From Chrysomallon squamiferum (Eukaryota > Mollusca > Gastropoda > Neomphalida > Peltospiridae), in assembly GCA_012295275.1 (NCBI GenBank), contig CM022674.1, positions 7,611,436 through 7,673,435 on the forward strand: a stretch of 62,000 bases of DNA, given 5' to 3'. A model generated the notes under the pieces. The model was given only the letters and a program-made list of their open reading frames with translations, searched no databases and was not told the DNA's origin. Shown here piece after piece: positions 53,355 through 62,000 of this stretch (position 1 is the stretch's first letter; each line of letters begins with the position of its first letter). Made by a program: the position numbers and the translations under genes.

Positions 53355-55355
53355 GGAGGTAGGGTGGTTAAATGAACCTCTAAAATATAACCACTACAAC
53401 GAAGACATCTGTGAGACAACGACAACAGCGGCCACTTCCTACTGCACAGTGAAAGCGAACAACGCCAGAGGTGACTGATAATCGATGTATTCTGAACAAG
53501 AATTGCTTCAAGCATTTCACTTACAGCGATTTGCAATTTTGCCACCAACAATGAGTGTTCAAAAAAAAACACCAAACAACAAGAGTTAAATGACTGCGCC
53601 AAACTGTTGATGATCGACATCGTTACAACTAATAAAGAATTAACCCTTTTCAGCTTGTAACACGAACCCAAGACAAATCGACCGCTGTCTGTGCGGAATA
53701 TGTCTGACACACAGACTGAGGGAGGGTTTACAAACAATCCTGATACTTAGTTTTTCACATTCCTACAATGTGCCCACCCCTCCGTATGGAAATTGATAAA
53801 AACGTGTTAGCACAAACCCTGACCGGTTCGATACCTTTACTAAAAAAAAAATAATATTAATAAAAAGATATCTTACCACCTCGAGATGAATATCTAACGT
53901 CTTATAATTTAAAATAAATTTTTAAACAGTCACTTCAAAAAAGTCGCTTAAATGTTGGTCGTTACAGTAAAAAGACAATGCAACAGCGCTGTAGTCTTTT
54001 AATAAGTATACATTTTGTCACACTAAATTATACAGATTTGGTTGTTTTTTTTAATAAAAATTTTGAAGATTGGTACTGTTATTTTTTTTTTATTAAAGTG
54101 TGGAAACTTTCTTTTGGTTTTTAGTGCTGTTTTGTAAAAAAAAATTAAAAATTAAAAAAAAAATTAAAAAAAAGATTTTAATTGCTCTAAATATAGAAAA
54201 TCTCTCTTGATCTTTAAGAAAATAAGAAATTATTTTATTTCTTTACTGTTGCCAAAAAAGAACCCAACATACTCTAAGTGTAAAATTTCTTATTTTGCAC
54301 ACATTTAAGAAAATAAGATTTTTGGTATTTTTGTTTTTTAAACATTCTTTTTAAACATGCTTTTAGCATTCAAAATATTAAGATTTTGTTTTGGACTCTT
54401 TTAAGAAACACAATTTTTATTTATTGCAATTAAAAAAAATATTTAAAAAATTAAAATCTTTAACTGTTGAAATTATATTTTTGTTGTATTTTTTATTCAT
54501 ACTAAAAACAACTCTATGTGTAGAAAATTTCACTTGCTTGTGTTTTTAATTTTTATTTATTATTACTAAGAAATATACTTTATTATTAACTTTAGAAATG
54601 TTTGCTTTTTCCCGATCAGTCCTTTTTAACAAACATTCTCTGTCTTCCATCATCAGTTTGAAATTTTTATGCGTTTTCTTATTTTTGCCTTAGAATTAAT
54701 TTTTTCTTTTGTTCTTCTTGCAGCTGAAGTAGAACAATATGAAGTAATATTTTGATAGTTGTTGGAGGTAGTGGTGGTTGTGGTGATGGTGTTATAATTG
54801 TTGTTATTACTTAACAGAACATTCTGTCTAGAAGCTCTATAATTTAATAAAGAAAAATTTAAAAAAAAAGTGATAACATAAAATAAATGAATGAATGAAT
54901 AATAAAAAAGTAATAAATAATAATTATAATTAAAAAATAATAAAATAAAATAAAGTGTAATAGATGTTTCCAATGTTTTTAAAGAAACTTATATATATAG
55001 TATCACTTGTACTAGAAAGTTGGTTTTATGTTACAATTGCTTTTCATGTTACAACTCATCTATTTTTACCTGTTCTTCCTTTGTTTCTTCAAACTGTTTA
55101 ATGAAAAAAAAAAAAAAAAAAAAACATTCTACTTAAAAATATGTATGTACACAGATTATGTATGTATATTTTATGAATTTACATACACAAACACATATAC
55201 GAACATATCTACATATCTATATAATACTTAAATAATTCCTACATAATACAAATATATTTACATACATACACAGATATACCTATTATTTATAATAAATAAT
55301 CTGAGGAAAGGAAATATTTTTTGAATATTCTAAGATAATAAAGATATCAGTCAGC
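53351..55355. other. Plain and A/T-rich DNA, no clear gene
   Basis: 53390-53737 is non-repetitive, with a minus-strand open frame (about 130 non-repetitive residues from the Met at 53737) that I do not recognise. 54040-54600 is T/A-rich. Nothing else is seen. Confidence 0.4.
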
Positions 55356-55529
55356 TTACGGTGTGACAGCCAGTGACAGTTCAAGTTCAGCTTTGCTAGA
55401 TTCAAATTTCTTGATATCGTCTGATGCTTGTTGAACATGATTAATACTGTTCACTTGCTGAAGATTTAACTTAGGAGTAGATAACTGTGGACGCTTGTCT
55501 TTTTCCCCCGTATCTCTTACTGTGCTGTC
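55356..55529 (-). CDS. Candidate C-terminal exon, unknown protein
   Basis: This 57-codon minus-strand frame ends in TAA (55356-55358). It has no Met. The composition is hydrophilic and protein-like: RDTGEKDKRPQLSTPKLNLQ, then QVNSINHVQQASDDIKKFES and SKAELELSLAVTP. A possible acceptor is CAGCACAG at 55520-55521, giving an exon of 164 nt, but its pyrimidine tract is weak. It could be the last exon of a minus-strand gene, including the one carrying the ankyrin exons 5.3 kb upstream, or a retrocopy fragment. I do not recognise the family. Confidence 0.35.
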   Translation of the reverse strand, partial: DSTVRDTGEKDKRPQLSTPKLNLQQVNSINHVQQASDDIKKFESSKAELELSLAVTP

Positions 55530-56588
55530 TTACAGCACATGGTAACTTACTATGTTTTATTATTGTCAAATAAAGATGCATTTTATATGACTCGAAAGAC
55601 ATTCAATCCTAAATATAAAACAAAAAAAACACAAACAAGTTTGAAGATATCTAAAATATTGACAAAAATATCATATTTCAAAGTTGTCAAAAATCCACAC
55701 TCCGATCGTAGACATCAATATTTTTTTTTTTTTTTTTTTTTAAAGTGAACCTTAAGTCACAAAAACCTTATTTCAAGAGACATCTTTATCAAGTTTGCAT
55801 GATCTATTTAGTAAAGTTTTCTCTTTATAAAGAACTTCATAGCGTTAGTCTTATTGAATTAAATACTATGTTTTTTGGCCTGTTTCAATCAGTGTATAAC
55901 GAACGCGATGATTCTTGAGTAAGAGTTGTTGGTGGTGAATAGATAATTTGCCAATTATTTTCATATTTACTTCTACAGGCGATAAATATAGAGTTGTCTT
56001 TCCTGGCGTGTTATTTTCCATGGATTAGATTTTATCGCTTCACTTCAAATGGTTCTTAAATTAGCATGGACCAACAGGAACGATAACTCGTAATGGCACA
56101 AATTGCTTCTGCTAAAAAAAATAAAAATAAAAATAAATAAAAAGTCTACAAATTTCTCCAGTTTAATGGGTACAAACTATGCCTGAATATTCTTTTCTGA
56201 GGGGTTCTGACATCGGGAACATTGCCAACTAGAAAAGTGAATTCATTAATCTTATAACAAATTATAATTTCAGTTTATTATGCACGCATTTGCACAAAAA
56301 TAGTCGTTTGAAAAGTTCGATTAAGTTGAAAAAGTAGTTAGGAAAAGTATCATACATCATGGTTTGATAATATGAACAATCGTCCTTACCTTTACTAGTG
56401 TAAATAATAAATAATTCTGGAAATGAAAGTAATTTTTAATTTTTTTTTTTTTTTTTCAAATATTATTACGACGTCGTAATAAATAAATAAAATAAAATGA
56501 AACAAAAACAAAAACAAAAACAAAAACAAAATAATTTTCAAGAGACATGACTATTTTCATTAGGTACCATAATGTGCACAGTTCGGAG

Positions 56589-56640
<52 letters not shown>

Positions 56641-56722
56641 TACACATATATATTAATAATATTATTGATTTCCATTTTCAATGCATTAGAGGTCATAGTT
56701 ACATGTAAAAAGCAAATTAATC
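55530..56722. other. AT-rich DNA, no clear gene
   Basis: Poly-T at 55720-55741, (CA)n at 56593-56636 and (AAAAAC)n near 56500-56530. A 51-codon minus-strand frame ending near 55869 starts MENNTPGKTTLYLSP; unrecognised. Confidence 0.4.
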
Positions 56723-56990
56723 ATGTGTTATATGGATGACTGCCCTGATACATTCATTATAGAGCTTGATACCAGTTTTAGAACAGAATGTTTTTTTTTT
56801 TTTTTTTTTTTCTTTTTTTTTTTTTTTTTAAAGGTCTGTCAAATTGCTTCTGCTGTACAAAACAAAAAGCATTCATCTTCTAAAACCTCTACTATTAAGT
56901 ATCCAACAATCAGTTACAATGGACAATCATTGGACCATGTTACTTAAATAAATACCGAGGTTATTTGTCAAACACCTTTTAGAATGTTCC
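56723..56990 (+). pseudogene. Possible RTE-like reverse-transcriptase remnant
   Basis: The plus strand reads CYMDDCPDTF (near 56730), is broken by a poly-T tract (56790-56830), then reads KVCQIASAVQNKKHSSSKTS and TIKYPTISYNGQSLDHV. After a shift, NKYRGYLSNT follows. The order KTxV...P.I..NG..L..V..F.YLGS is seen downstream of the YADD box in RTE-type reverse transcriptases. The match is weak and the sequence is badly decayed. Confidence 0.25.
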
Positions 56991-56998
56991 ATTTAAAT

Positions 56999-57281
56999 CA
57001 TAGGTTTTCAATCTGGGGGTCACCAGCCTTTTTTCTGGGGTTCGCGAGATCGTCCTTGAGCGAGGGTGTTTTAGTTTTTTTCAACTTGACTTGGAAGGAG
57101 GAATAAGTAAAAACATATAGATTGGTTTGGGACCCGTTATGGTGAATATAGATTCATTTTGTACTGTCTTTGGTTGATGAAAATATGGTAACCCTAGATA
57201 TTATTGAATCAAAAAATTTAAAGGAGGTCATATTGAATTGCTCATAAGGGGTCGCGGTATGAAAAAGGTTGAAAACCAGTG
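56999..57281. mobile_element. hAT-type MITE (283 bp) with 8-bp target duplication
   Basis: A perfect 8-bp direct repeat ATTTAAAT (56991-56998 and 57282-57289) flanks the element. The inverted ends are CATAGGTTTTCAATCT and, on the other strand, CACTGGTTTTCAACCT. An 8-bp duplication with CA...GGTTTTCAA ends is typical of hAT transposons. No transposase frame is present, so it is non-autonomous. Confidence 0.8.
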
Positions 57282-57289
57282 ATTTAAAT

Positions 57290-58980
57290 AATCTAACAAG
57301 CCTAATGGACCGTTTTTATTTTATACTTTTTTCTAACATTCAGTTATTTTTTCTTATTTCCGTTATTCACTTTATCTTCAGATTTTCAATTACGCCTTTA
57401 TAAGAAATGCCCCTAACAAATTAAACTGACATTTGAATTCATTCTAGTTTTAAACATAGAGTAAATTATCGTTACATTTGTAGGTCGGGAATTCGCCCAT
57501 TTCTGAAAAAAGTGGCAGACAGCGCCACTAACGGCCGTCAGCTTTGCTACTTCACCGCGCCGTTTAGTTTTGTACTGATGAAATCAAACACTACGAGTAC
57601 TGTAGTTTTTCAGTCGCCTTTAGATTAGTTTTCTTCATAAAATACAACCATCAGAGTTAATAATAATAGTAATAAAATATTGTAAATTGTGATTTTGTTT
57701 TACAGGATTCATTATAATTATTTCTATACTGTCTAATCAGTCACATTAGTCGAAGGATTACAGTACACTTTCAAATTTCTTTCTATTCACATAACTTGGC
57801 TGTGGTGACACTAAGCTTAATTAAATAACATTAACCTATGATTTGTTGGCAGTTTTAATTTCTCAGCAGGTAAAAAATAAATAAATAAATAATAATAACA
57901 GTAATCACGATACCCATGAAATAACAACAAAACCACTGCAATGAACCTCACAACTTTAATTTTGTTTGTATAATTATTTATTATAATTCACAAACAATTA
58001 CTAGAAGTGTTACAACTGTCACAGTTAATTCTACATATGATCTCAACTATTGTTCAACCATAAGTAATATCACTACAAGTTATTAAGATTATATAATATT
58101 CCTATTAAAAATATATATGTATATAAAATATAGATAAAATTCTTATTGAAAGAAAAAGTAAATTAGCAACATTTTATTCTGAATAAGATTCAAGTCTAAT
58201 AGCTTGGAGTAAAACTATACTCAAATCCTATTAAAACACTTTTATTAAAAAATAAATAAAGATCCACTTACACTGAAGCTGTTAAAGTAAATGCTTTAAA
58301 TAAGATCACACAGAAAAACCACTATTAAAAGCAACAGCTCATTATGAAGTCATTCCTATAAACAAAAGTAGAAATATTTGATGTTGATGTGGAGATGTCC
58401 AGAACATCATCTGCTTTCTACAATATCCTTTTTTTAAATATCACCTTCATATATGTTTGTGTTCATCGACTGAATAAAGATAAATATTTTTATAGTACAT
58501 GCTCAAGTGTATCAAAGAGAAAACTATGAAAATTACAAAGCGTTTGATTGTTGTGATGTTCTAACTAAAAAATATAATTTTCTGTCTTTCTACAAAGTAC
58601 ATGTCAGAAATTTCGTCATACAAATAATTCTGAATTACAGTGTAATTAGTTTTAGAAAATATAATTTTTGAAATATTACTTTAAGTGAAAAACTTCAATA
58701 ATTGGTTGAAAGTTTCTCTTGTTCCTGTTTAAAACAACAGATTTAAAATATAAATGATTACTACTACACCAGTTGTATATTGTCTTAATAAAATTAATCT
58801 TCATCATTGTTAACTTTAAATATCATACTGATATTGATTTTGTATCATCTTTCATCTTAGTAATCTATTTTATTAATGTCTTTAATGAAATGTAAGTTAA
58901 CAACACCTTATATTTACACTTTATTTTCATCACATTATTATAAACAAGAGTTCAACCAGATATGTTGTGTCTATCTGTCA
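57290..58980. other. AT-rich DNA before the gap, no gene
   Basis: A slightly more complex stretch at 57480-57600 (CAGCGCCACTAACGGCCGTC). Nothing recognisable. Confidence 0.5.
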
Positions 58981-59180
58981 NNNNNNNNNNNNNNNNNNNN
59001 NNNNNNNNNNNNNNNNNNNNNNNNNNNNNNNNNNNNNNNNNNNNNNNNNNNNNNNNNNNNNNNNNNNNNNNNNNNNNNNNNNNNNNNNNNNNNNNNNNNN
59101 NNNNNNNNNNNNNNNNNNNNNNNNNNNNNNNNNNNNNNNNNNNNNNNNNNNNNNNNNNNNNNNNNNNNNNNNNNNNNNNN
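58981..59180. other. Assembly gap, 200 N
   Basis: There are exactly 200 unknown bases, which suggests a placeholder length. LINE reverse-transcriptase sequence reaches the right edge but is not seen at the left edge, so the gap probably hides the rest of that element. Confidence 0.95.
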
Positions 59181-60460
59181 AATATTTCCCTACAAAATAT
59201 TTCAAATCCAACAAGTTGATCAATCGAAGTTACATCTGGTCATGAACCCATGCTGCATTTAAGTAATAAAGAAACCAGACAAATCTGCAACTGATAATTC
59301 ATTTCATTGTTTTACAGATGCAGTTTGTCAAGGAAACAGGGTAATAATTAGCAGGACTTGATGGATTCTTAACAGCCTTTGGAGCAGGAATGACTATAAC
59401 TGTCCTCCAATCAGAAGGAAAGTCACCAGAAATCCAGATTTCATTAAAATATTTAGAAGAGCTGGGTAAACATGTAAGTAATTAGTAGTATGGACACTAC
59501 CAGAAGGGTTGGGACTAATTTTCATGGAGAAATCAAGAAAAAGAGACAAATTACAAAGGGTCAGATCTATGAAAGTGACTGTACCATTTACAGAGTGAAA
59601 ATATGTATGGCTGTTATCATTAAAAAGAATCAAGTCTTTTTAGAGAATTAAATCTTCCAATTATTTACCTCTGTTTTTCACCTTCTTCATATTCCTACAA
59701 GGTGTGATGATGCCTGAAATCTCCCATTAGAATAAAAAGGGACAGGAGTTGGCCTACAAGATCTTGAAGGTCCTTAAGATTAAAACTGAAATGTTTCGGA
59801 GGAGGTAAATAAACTGAACACATAGTTTTATGACTGCAGCCAATAAGTTTAGTATTTTATGCAACTTTACTCTGGGAAATATTTTCATTAACAAGAAAGA
59901 AAACTTTCTTGGAAACTCTGTTTTTGATTTCCTTGAATTTGTGACTAATAATATTAGTGTCTTTGGGGGAAGTTTTCTGAAAACATATTTAACAACTAAT
60001 TCATCAAAAGTGGGTCAAATCCAGGGAGCCTGATGAGCCTCTTGAAAGATTCTTAGAATCCTGAGAGATCTGTACTGATTTAGAATAAACTGTCTTTACT
60101 TTAGCATTCCATTTCTTTGTTTTCTGAATGTCAGAAATCTTTTTAAATTTATCCTCATCATTTGACCATGTTACGTTAGTCTAATAGCAGCAGCATATGA
60201 CAAGTCCTACTAATTATGAAGATTAATCAACATTTTTCTAGCCTCAGGGAATTACAGATAAGTAGTACCATCTTTGTTCCTAGTAAAATTAAACAAATCA
60301 ATAGCTGTTAGCTGCATGAACTCTGGACCAAAGTGAAGAATTGTCAGTGACAATGTACTTAGTTGCAGACATCAATCATGACTCAACTGCCAGGATCCCA
60401 TCATCCACTTCACATGTCAAATCTCACAACAAGGTGCCTCATTCGAGGTGGTGGTGCAGT
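59181..60460 (-). mobile_element. Decayed Jockey-clade non-LTR retrotransposon (LINE) fragment
   Basis: Read on the minus strand, broken pieces of a LINE appear in the correct order. About 60150-60350: ORF1-like traces (LFNFTRNKDGTTYL, SYAAAIRLT). 59800-59905: endonuclease FLVNENISQSKVA and MCSVYLPPPKHF. About 59716-59740: FILMGDF followed by HHHTL. 59480-59640: ILFNDNSHTYFHSVNGT, FIDLTLC and DFSMKISPNPSGS. 59372-59446: reverse transcriptase SGDFPSDWRTVIVIPAPK, then NYYPVSLTNCICKTM (59309-59349) and DQ..LRLINLLDLKYF up to the gap. Stops, frameshifts and a missing endonuclease-RT linker show it is inactive. It lies next to the ankyrin exons, probably in that gene's intron. Confidence 0.8.
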
Positions 60461-60862
60461 TCTTAGAATGTTCTTGTTTACAATTTTATTTCTAAGAAAT
60501 CATTGTACAACTTTAAATTTATGTGTTTTGGGGTTGTGGTTACAGCATACAAATTATAAACCTAGGATTACATGAAAGACAATGATATAATAAAAATAAA
60601 AGCAAAGAGTGTTCACATACTCAAAATGTTCTTCAGGTACAGCCAGTATGTGATAACCAGACTATAATGGGTTTGTTTCAGGAACAATTAATATTCTAAT
60701 TAGCTAAGTTGTTTAAAATTTGTTTCATGATGATACTTTATAGCGATCTTAATGATATGTGACTACAAAGTTTAAAATAATAATAATAATAATAATAATA
60801 AAATCTTTAAAAAATTCTGATAAAGGCAACTGACTGACTTGACAGCTGAAAGCCGTACATAC

Positions 60863-61011
60863 TTTTCTTTATTATTCATTACAGCCACATGAAAAGCAGA
60901 CATCCCCTCACTGTTGAAAATGTCACATCTAATTTTCTTCACCTTCATCAACATCTCACAAATTGGGTAGTTATCCATAGCATCATGGAGTGGAGTGTCT
61001 CCATCATTGTC
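60863..61011 (-). CDS. Ankyrin-repeat exon (mind-bomb-like gene), downstream exon
   Basis: This 149-nt internal exon on the minus strand begins after CTGACAAAAG and ends at AAAGAAAA|GTATGT, a good donor. It starts in phase 0, continuing GCDVNTQ of the exon at 61508 into DNDGDTPLHDAMDNYP, then ICEMLMKVKKIRCDIFNSEG and MSAFHVAVMNNKEK. GDTPLHDA followed by a repeat starting G-x-x-A-x-H is characteristic of MIB-type ankyrin arrays. The exon ends in phase 2, so at least one further exon is needed. None is visible before the N gap, and the intervening DNA holds a decayed LINE. Confidence 0.65.
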
Positions 61012-61507
61012 CTTTTGTCAGAACAAACTCAATGTTTACATAATATAAGAGATCATGTTTTCAAAAATAATTATATAAAATTATATGATTAAGAAATAAT
61101 TTTATAAATCACAATAAATTGACAATTAATAGATGCAATACAAAGTTAAAACTTTATTATAAAGCTACAAGAATAAATGTATCAATGCAAAATTTGCAAA
61201 CAGGAATAATAATTAGAAAAGGGCATTTTTTGAATTAGGTGGGTTTTTGGGTTTTTTTTTTCTATAACATAATTAGAATCAAGGCTCAAAATTAAATAAA
61301 TATATATTTAAATGTATTTTGTGAACTTCAGTTGAAAATACATGAATAAGGTACTGAGGAAAAATATACTGTGCCATTGTATTAAAAATTAATCTCTCTC
61401 TCTCTCTATATGTGTGTGTGTGCCTATATATACACATGCATATACACCTTTGAATAAATAAAAAGAAAATATGTGACATGTTAATAAAAAATGAATACAT
61501 ATATAAC
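61012..61507 (-). other. Intron between the two ankyrin exons
   Basis: This 496-bp AT-rich intron has GT (at 61507) and AG (at 61012) borders on the minus strand. It contains a short CT run and a GT run (61392-61425) and nothing else recognisable. Confidence 0.5.
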
Positions 61508-61664
61508 CTGTGTGTTAACATCACATCCCTTGTCAGTGAGGATTTTCACAATTTCTTTATTGTTTGCAGTCACTGCTTGGTGACATGTTGTCAGTCCTTT
61601 TTTATTCTTTTTGTTCATGTCAGCACCTTTATCAATTAGGATTTTCACAATTTCATCTTTGCCT
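61508..61664 (-). CDS. Ankyrin-repeat exon (mind-bomb-like gene), upstream exon
   Basis: This is an internal exon on the minus strand. It begins after TTTTTCAG and ends at ACACAG|GTTATA, with one base plus 52 codons. It encodes two ankyrin-type helices pairs: GKDEIVKILIDKGADMN, then KKGLTTCHQAVTANNKEIVK and ILTDKGCDVNTQ. The pattern (EIVKILxDKGADxN, and LTxxHxAV in place of TPLHxAV) is a clear ankyrin signature. It ends in phase 0, matching the next exon at 61011. Ankyrin repeats bind protein partners. Where the following exon reads DNDGDTPLHDA, the series resembles the ankyrin region of mind bomb (MIB) E3 ubiquitin ligases, which regulate Notch ligands. The MIB assignment rests on a short match; other ankyrin proteins are possible. 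The remaining exons lie outside the window. Confidence 0.65.
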
Positions 61665-61769
61665 CTGAAAAACATAATAATCATGAAATGACACAATGTT
61701 TATCTGTGTTACATAAAAGTATAATTACAGCATTAAAGAGAATAGCGATGCAATAATTTAAAGATACAC

Positions 61770-61960
61770 ATTTAACTTACAGTGAAACCACATGATGAAG
61801 TGATATGTTATACAAATGTTATATATTTAACATACTGTTAAACAGCATGATGAAATGATCTGGTGTATAAAAATCTAGATATAAATTGTAAAATAGTATG
61901 ATGAAGTGATCTTATATAAAGAAAGAGATTTAACTTAGTGTGAAATGTTAAAAAAATACC
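61770..61960. repeat. Degenerate tandem repeat, about 50-57 bp x 3
   Basis: Three diverged units share the motif CATGATGAARTGAT (near 61793, 61849 and 61899), each followed by TATA-rich sequence. It lies upstream of the ankyrin exon on the minus strand, probably in an intron. Confidence 0.6.
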
Positions 61961-62000
61961 AATCTAACTATGAAGCAGCCAGTTGAAATATGTTGTATAA

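Overview
This is AT-rich eukaryotic (metazoan) DNA, most probably molluscan and possibly cephalopod. The evidence is a spliced neuropeptide-precursor gene with a lophotrochozoan look, long introns, very abundant microsatellites (GA/CT, CA, TATG, AAT, ACT) and minisatellites, degraded Jockey-like LINE, hAT and tRNA-SINE sequence, and one 200-N assembly gap. The species cannot be fixed from sequence alone. No prokaryotic features (operons, ribosome binding sites, CRISPR) are present. Almost all long open frames are translations of simple repeats.

Main gene (+ strand, about 29.93-46.45 kb): a two-exon secreted neuropeptide precursor. Exon 1 (30003-30083) lies just downstream of a TATA box and encodes a signal peptide. 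It ends in a strong splice donor. Exon 2 (45072-46322) follows a 14,988-bp intron in matching phase and encodes 23 tandem copies of a 15-residue peptide (consensus SFDSINGHSGLSGFA), each ended by KK, KR or RR, then an acidic tail. The predicted precursor is 443 residues. The FDxI...SGxxGF pattern resembles the orcokinin family. A polyadenylation signal follows at 46427.

Left flank (1-29.5 kb): no recognisable protein gene. It alternates microsatellites and minisatellites with short higher-complexity islands that may be regulatory. It also holds two imperfect long inverted repeats (24708-24986 and 25671-25983), a 1.4-kb 37-bp minisatellite (18275-19700), a 1.95-kb CA-rich higher-order minisatellite (26535-28495), a probable tRNA-derived SINE head (about 21300) and a two-copy dispersed repeat joined to GA tracts (12350 and 17611).

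Intron (30084-45071): minisatellites, microsatellites, two copies of a SINE-like repeat in opposite orientation (34966-35130 and 39640-39725), an inverted repeat with a telomere-like loop (32161-32285), and a diverged partner of the sequence just upstream of exon 2 (32613 versus 45014).

Right flank (46.5-62 kb): more satellites; a KRBA2/SCAND3-type integrase pseudogene (- strand, 48830-49385) split by a 217-bp hAT-type MITE with a perfect 8-bp target duplication; a second hAT-type MITE (56999-57281); an unassigned protein-like C-terminal reading frame (- strand, 55356-55529); a decayed Jockey-clade LINE (- strand, about 59181-60460, running into the N gap); and two ankyrin-repeat exons of a second gene on the - strand (60863-61011 and 61508-61664) that best resemble the mind-bomb ankyrin region. 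That gene is incomplete here.
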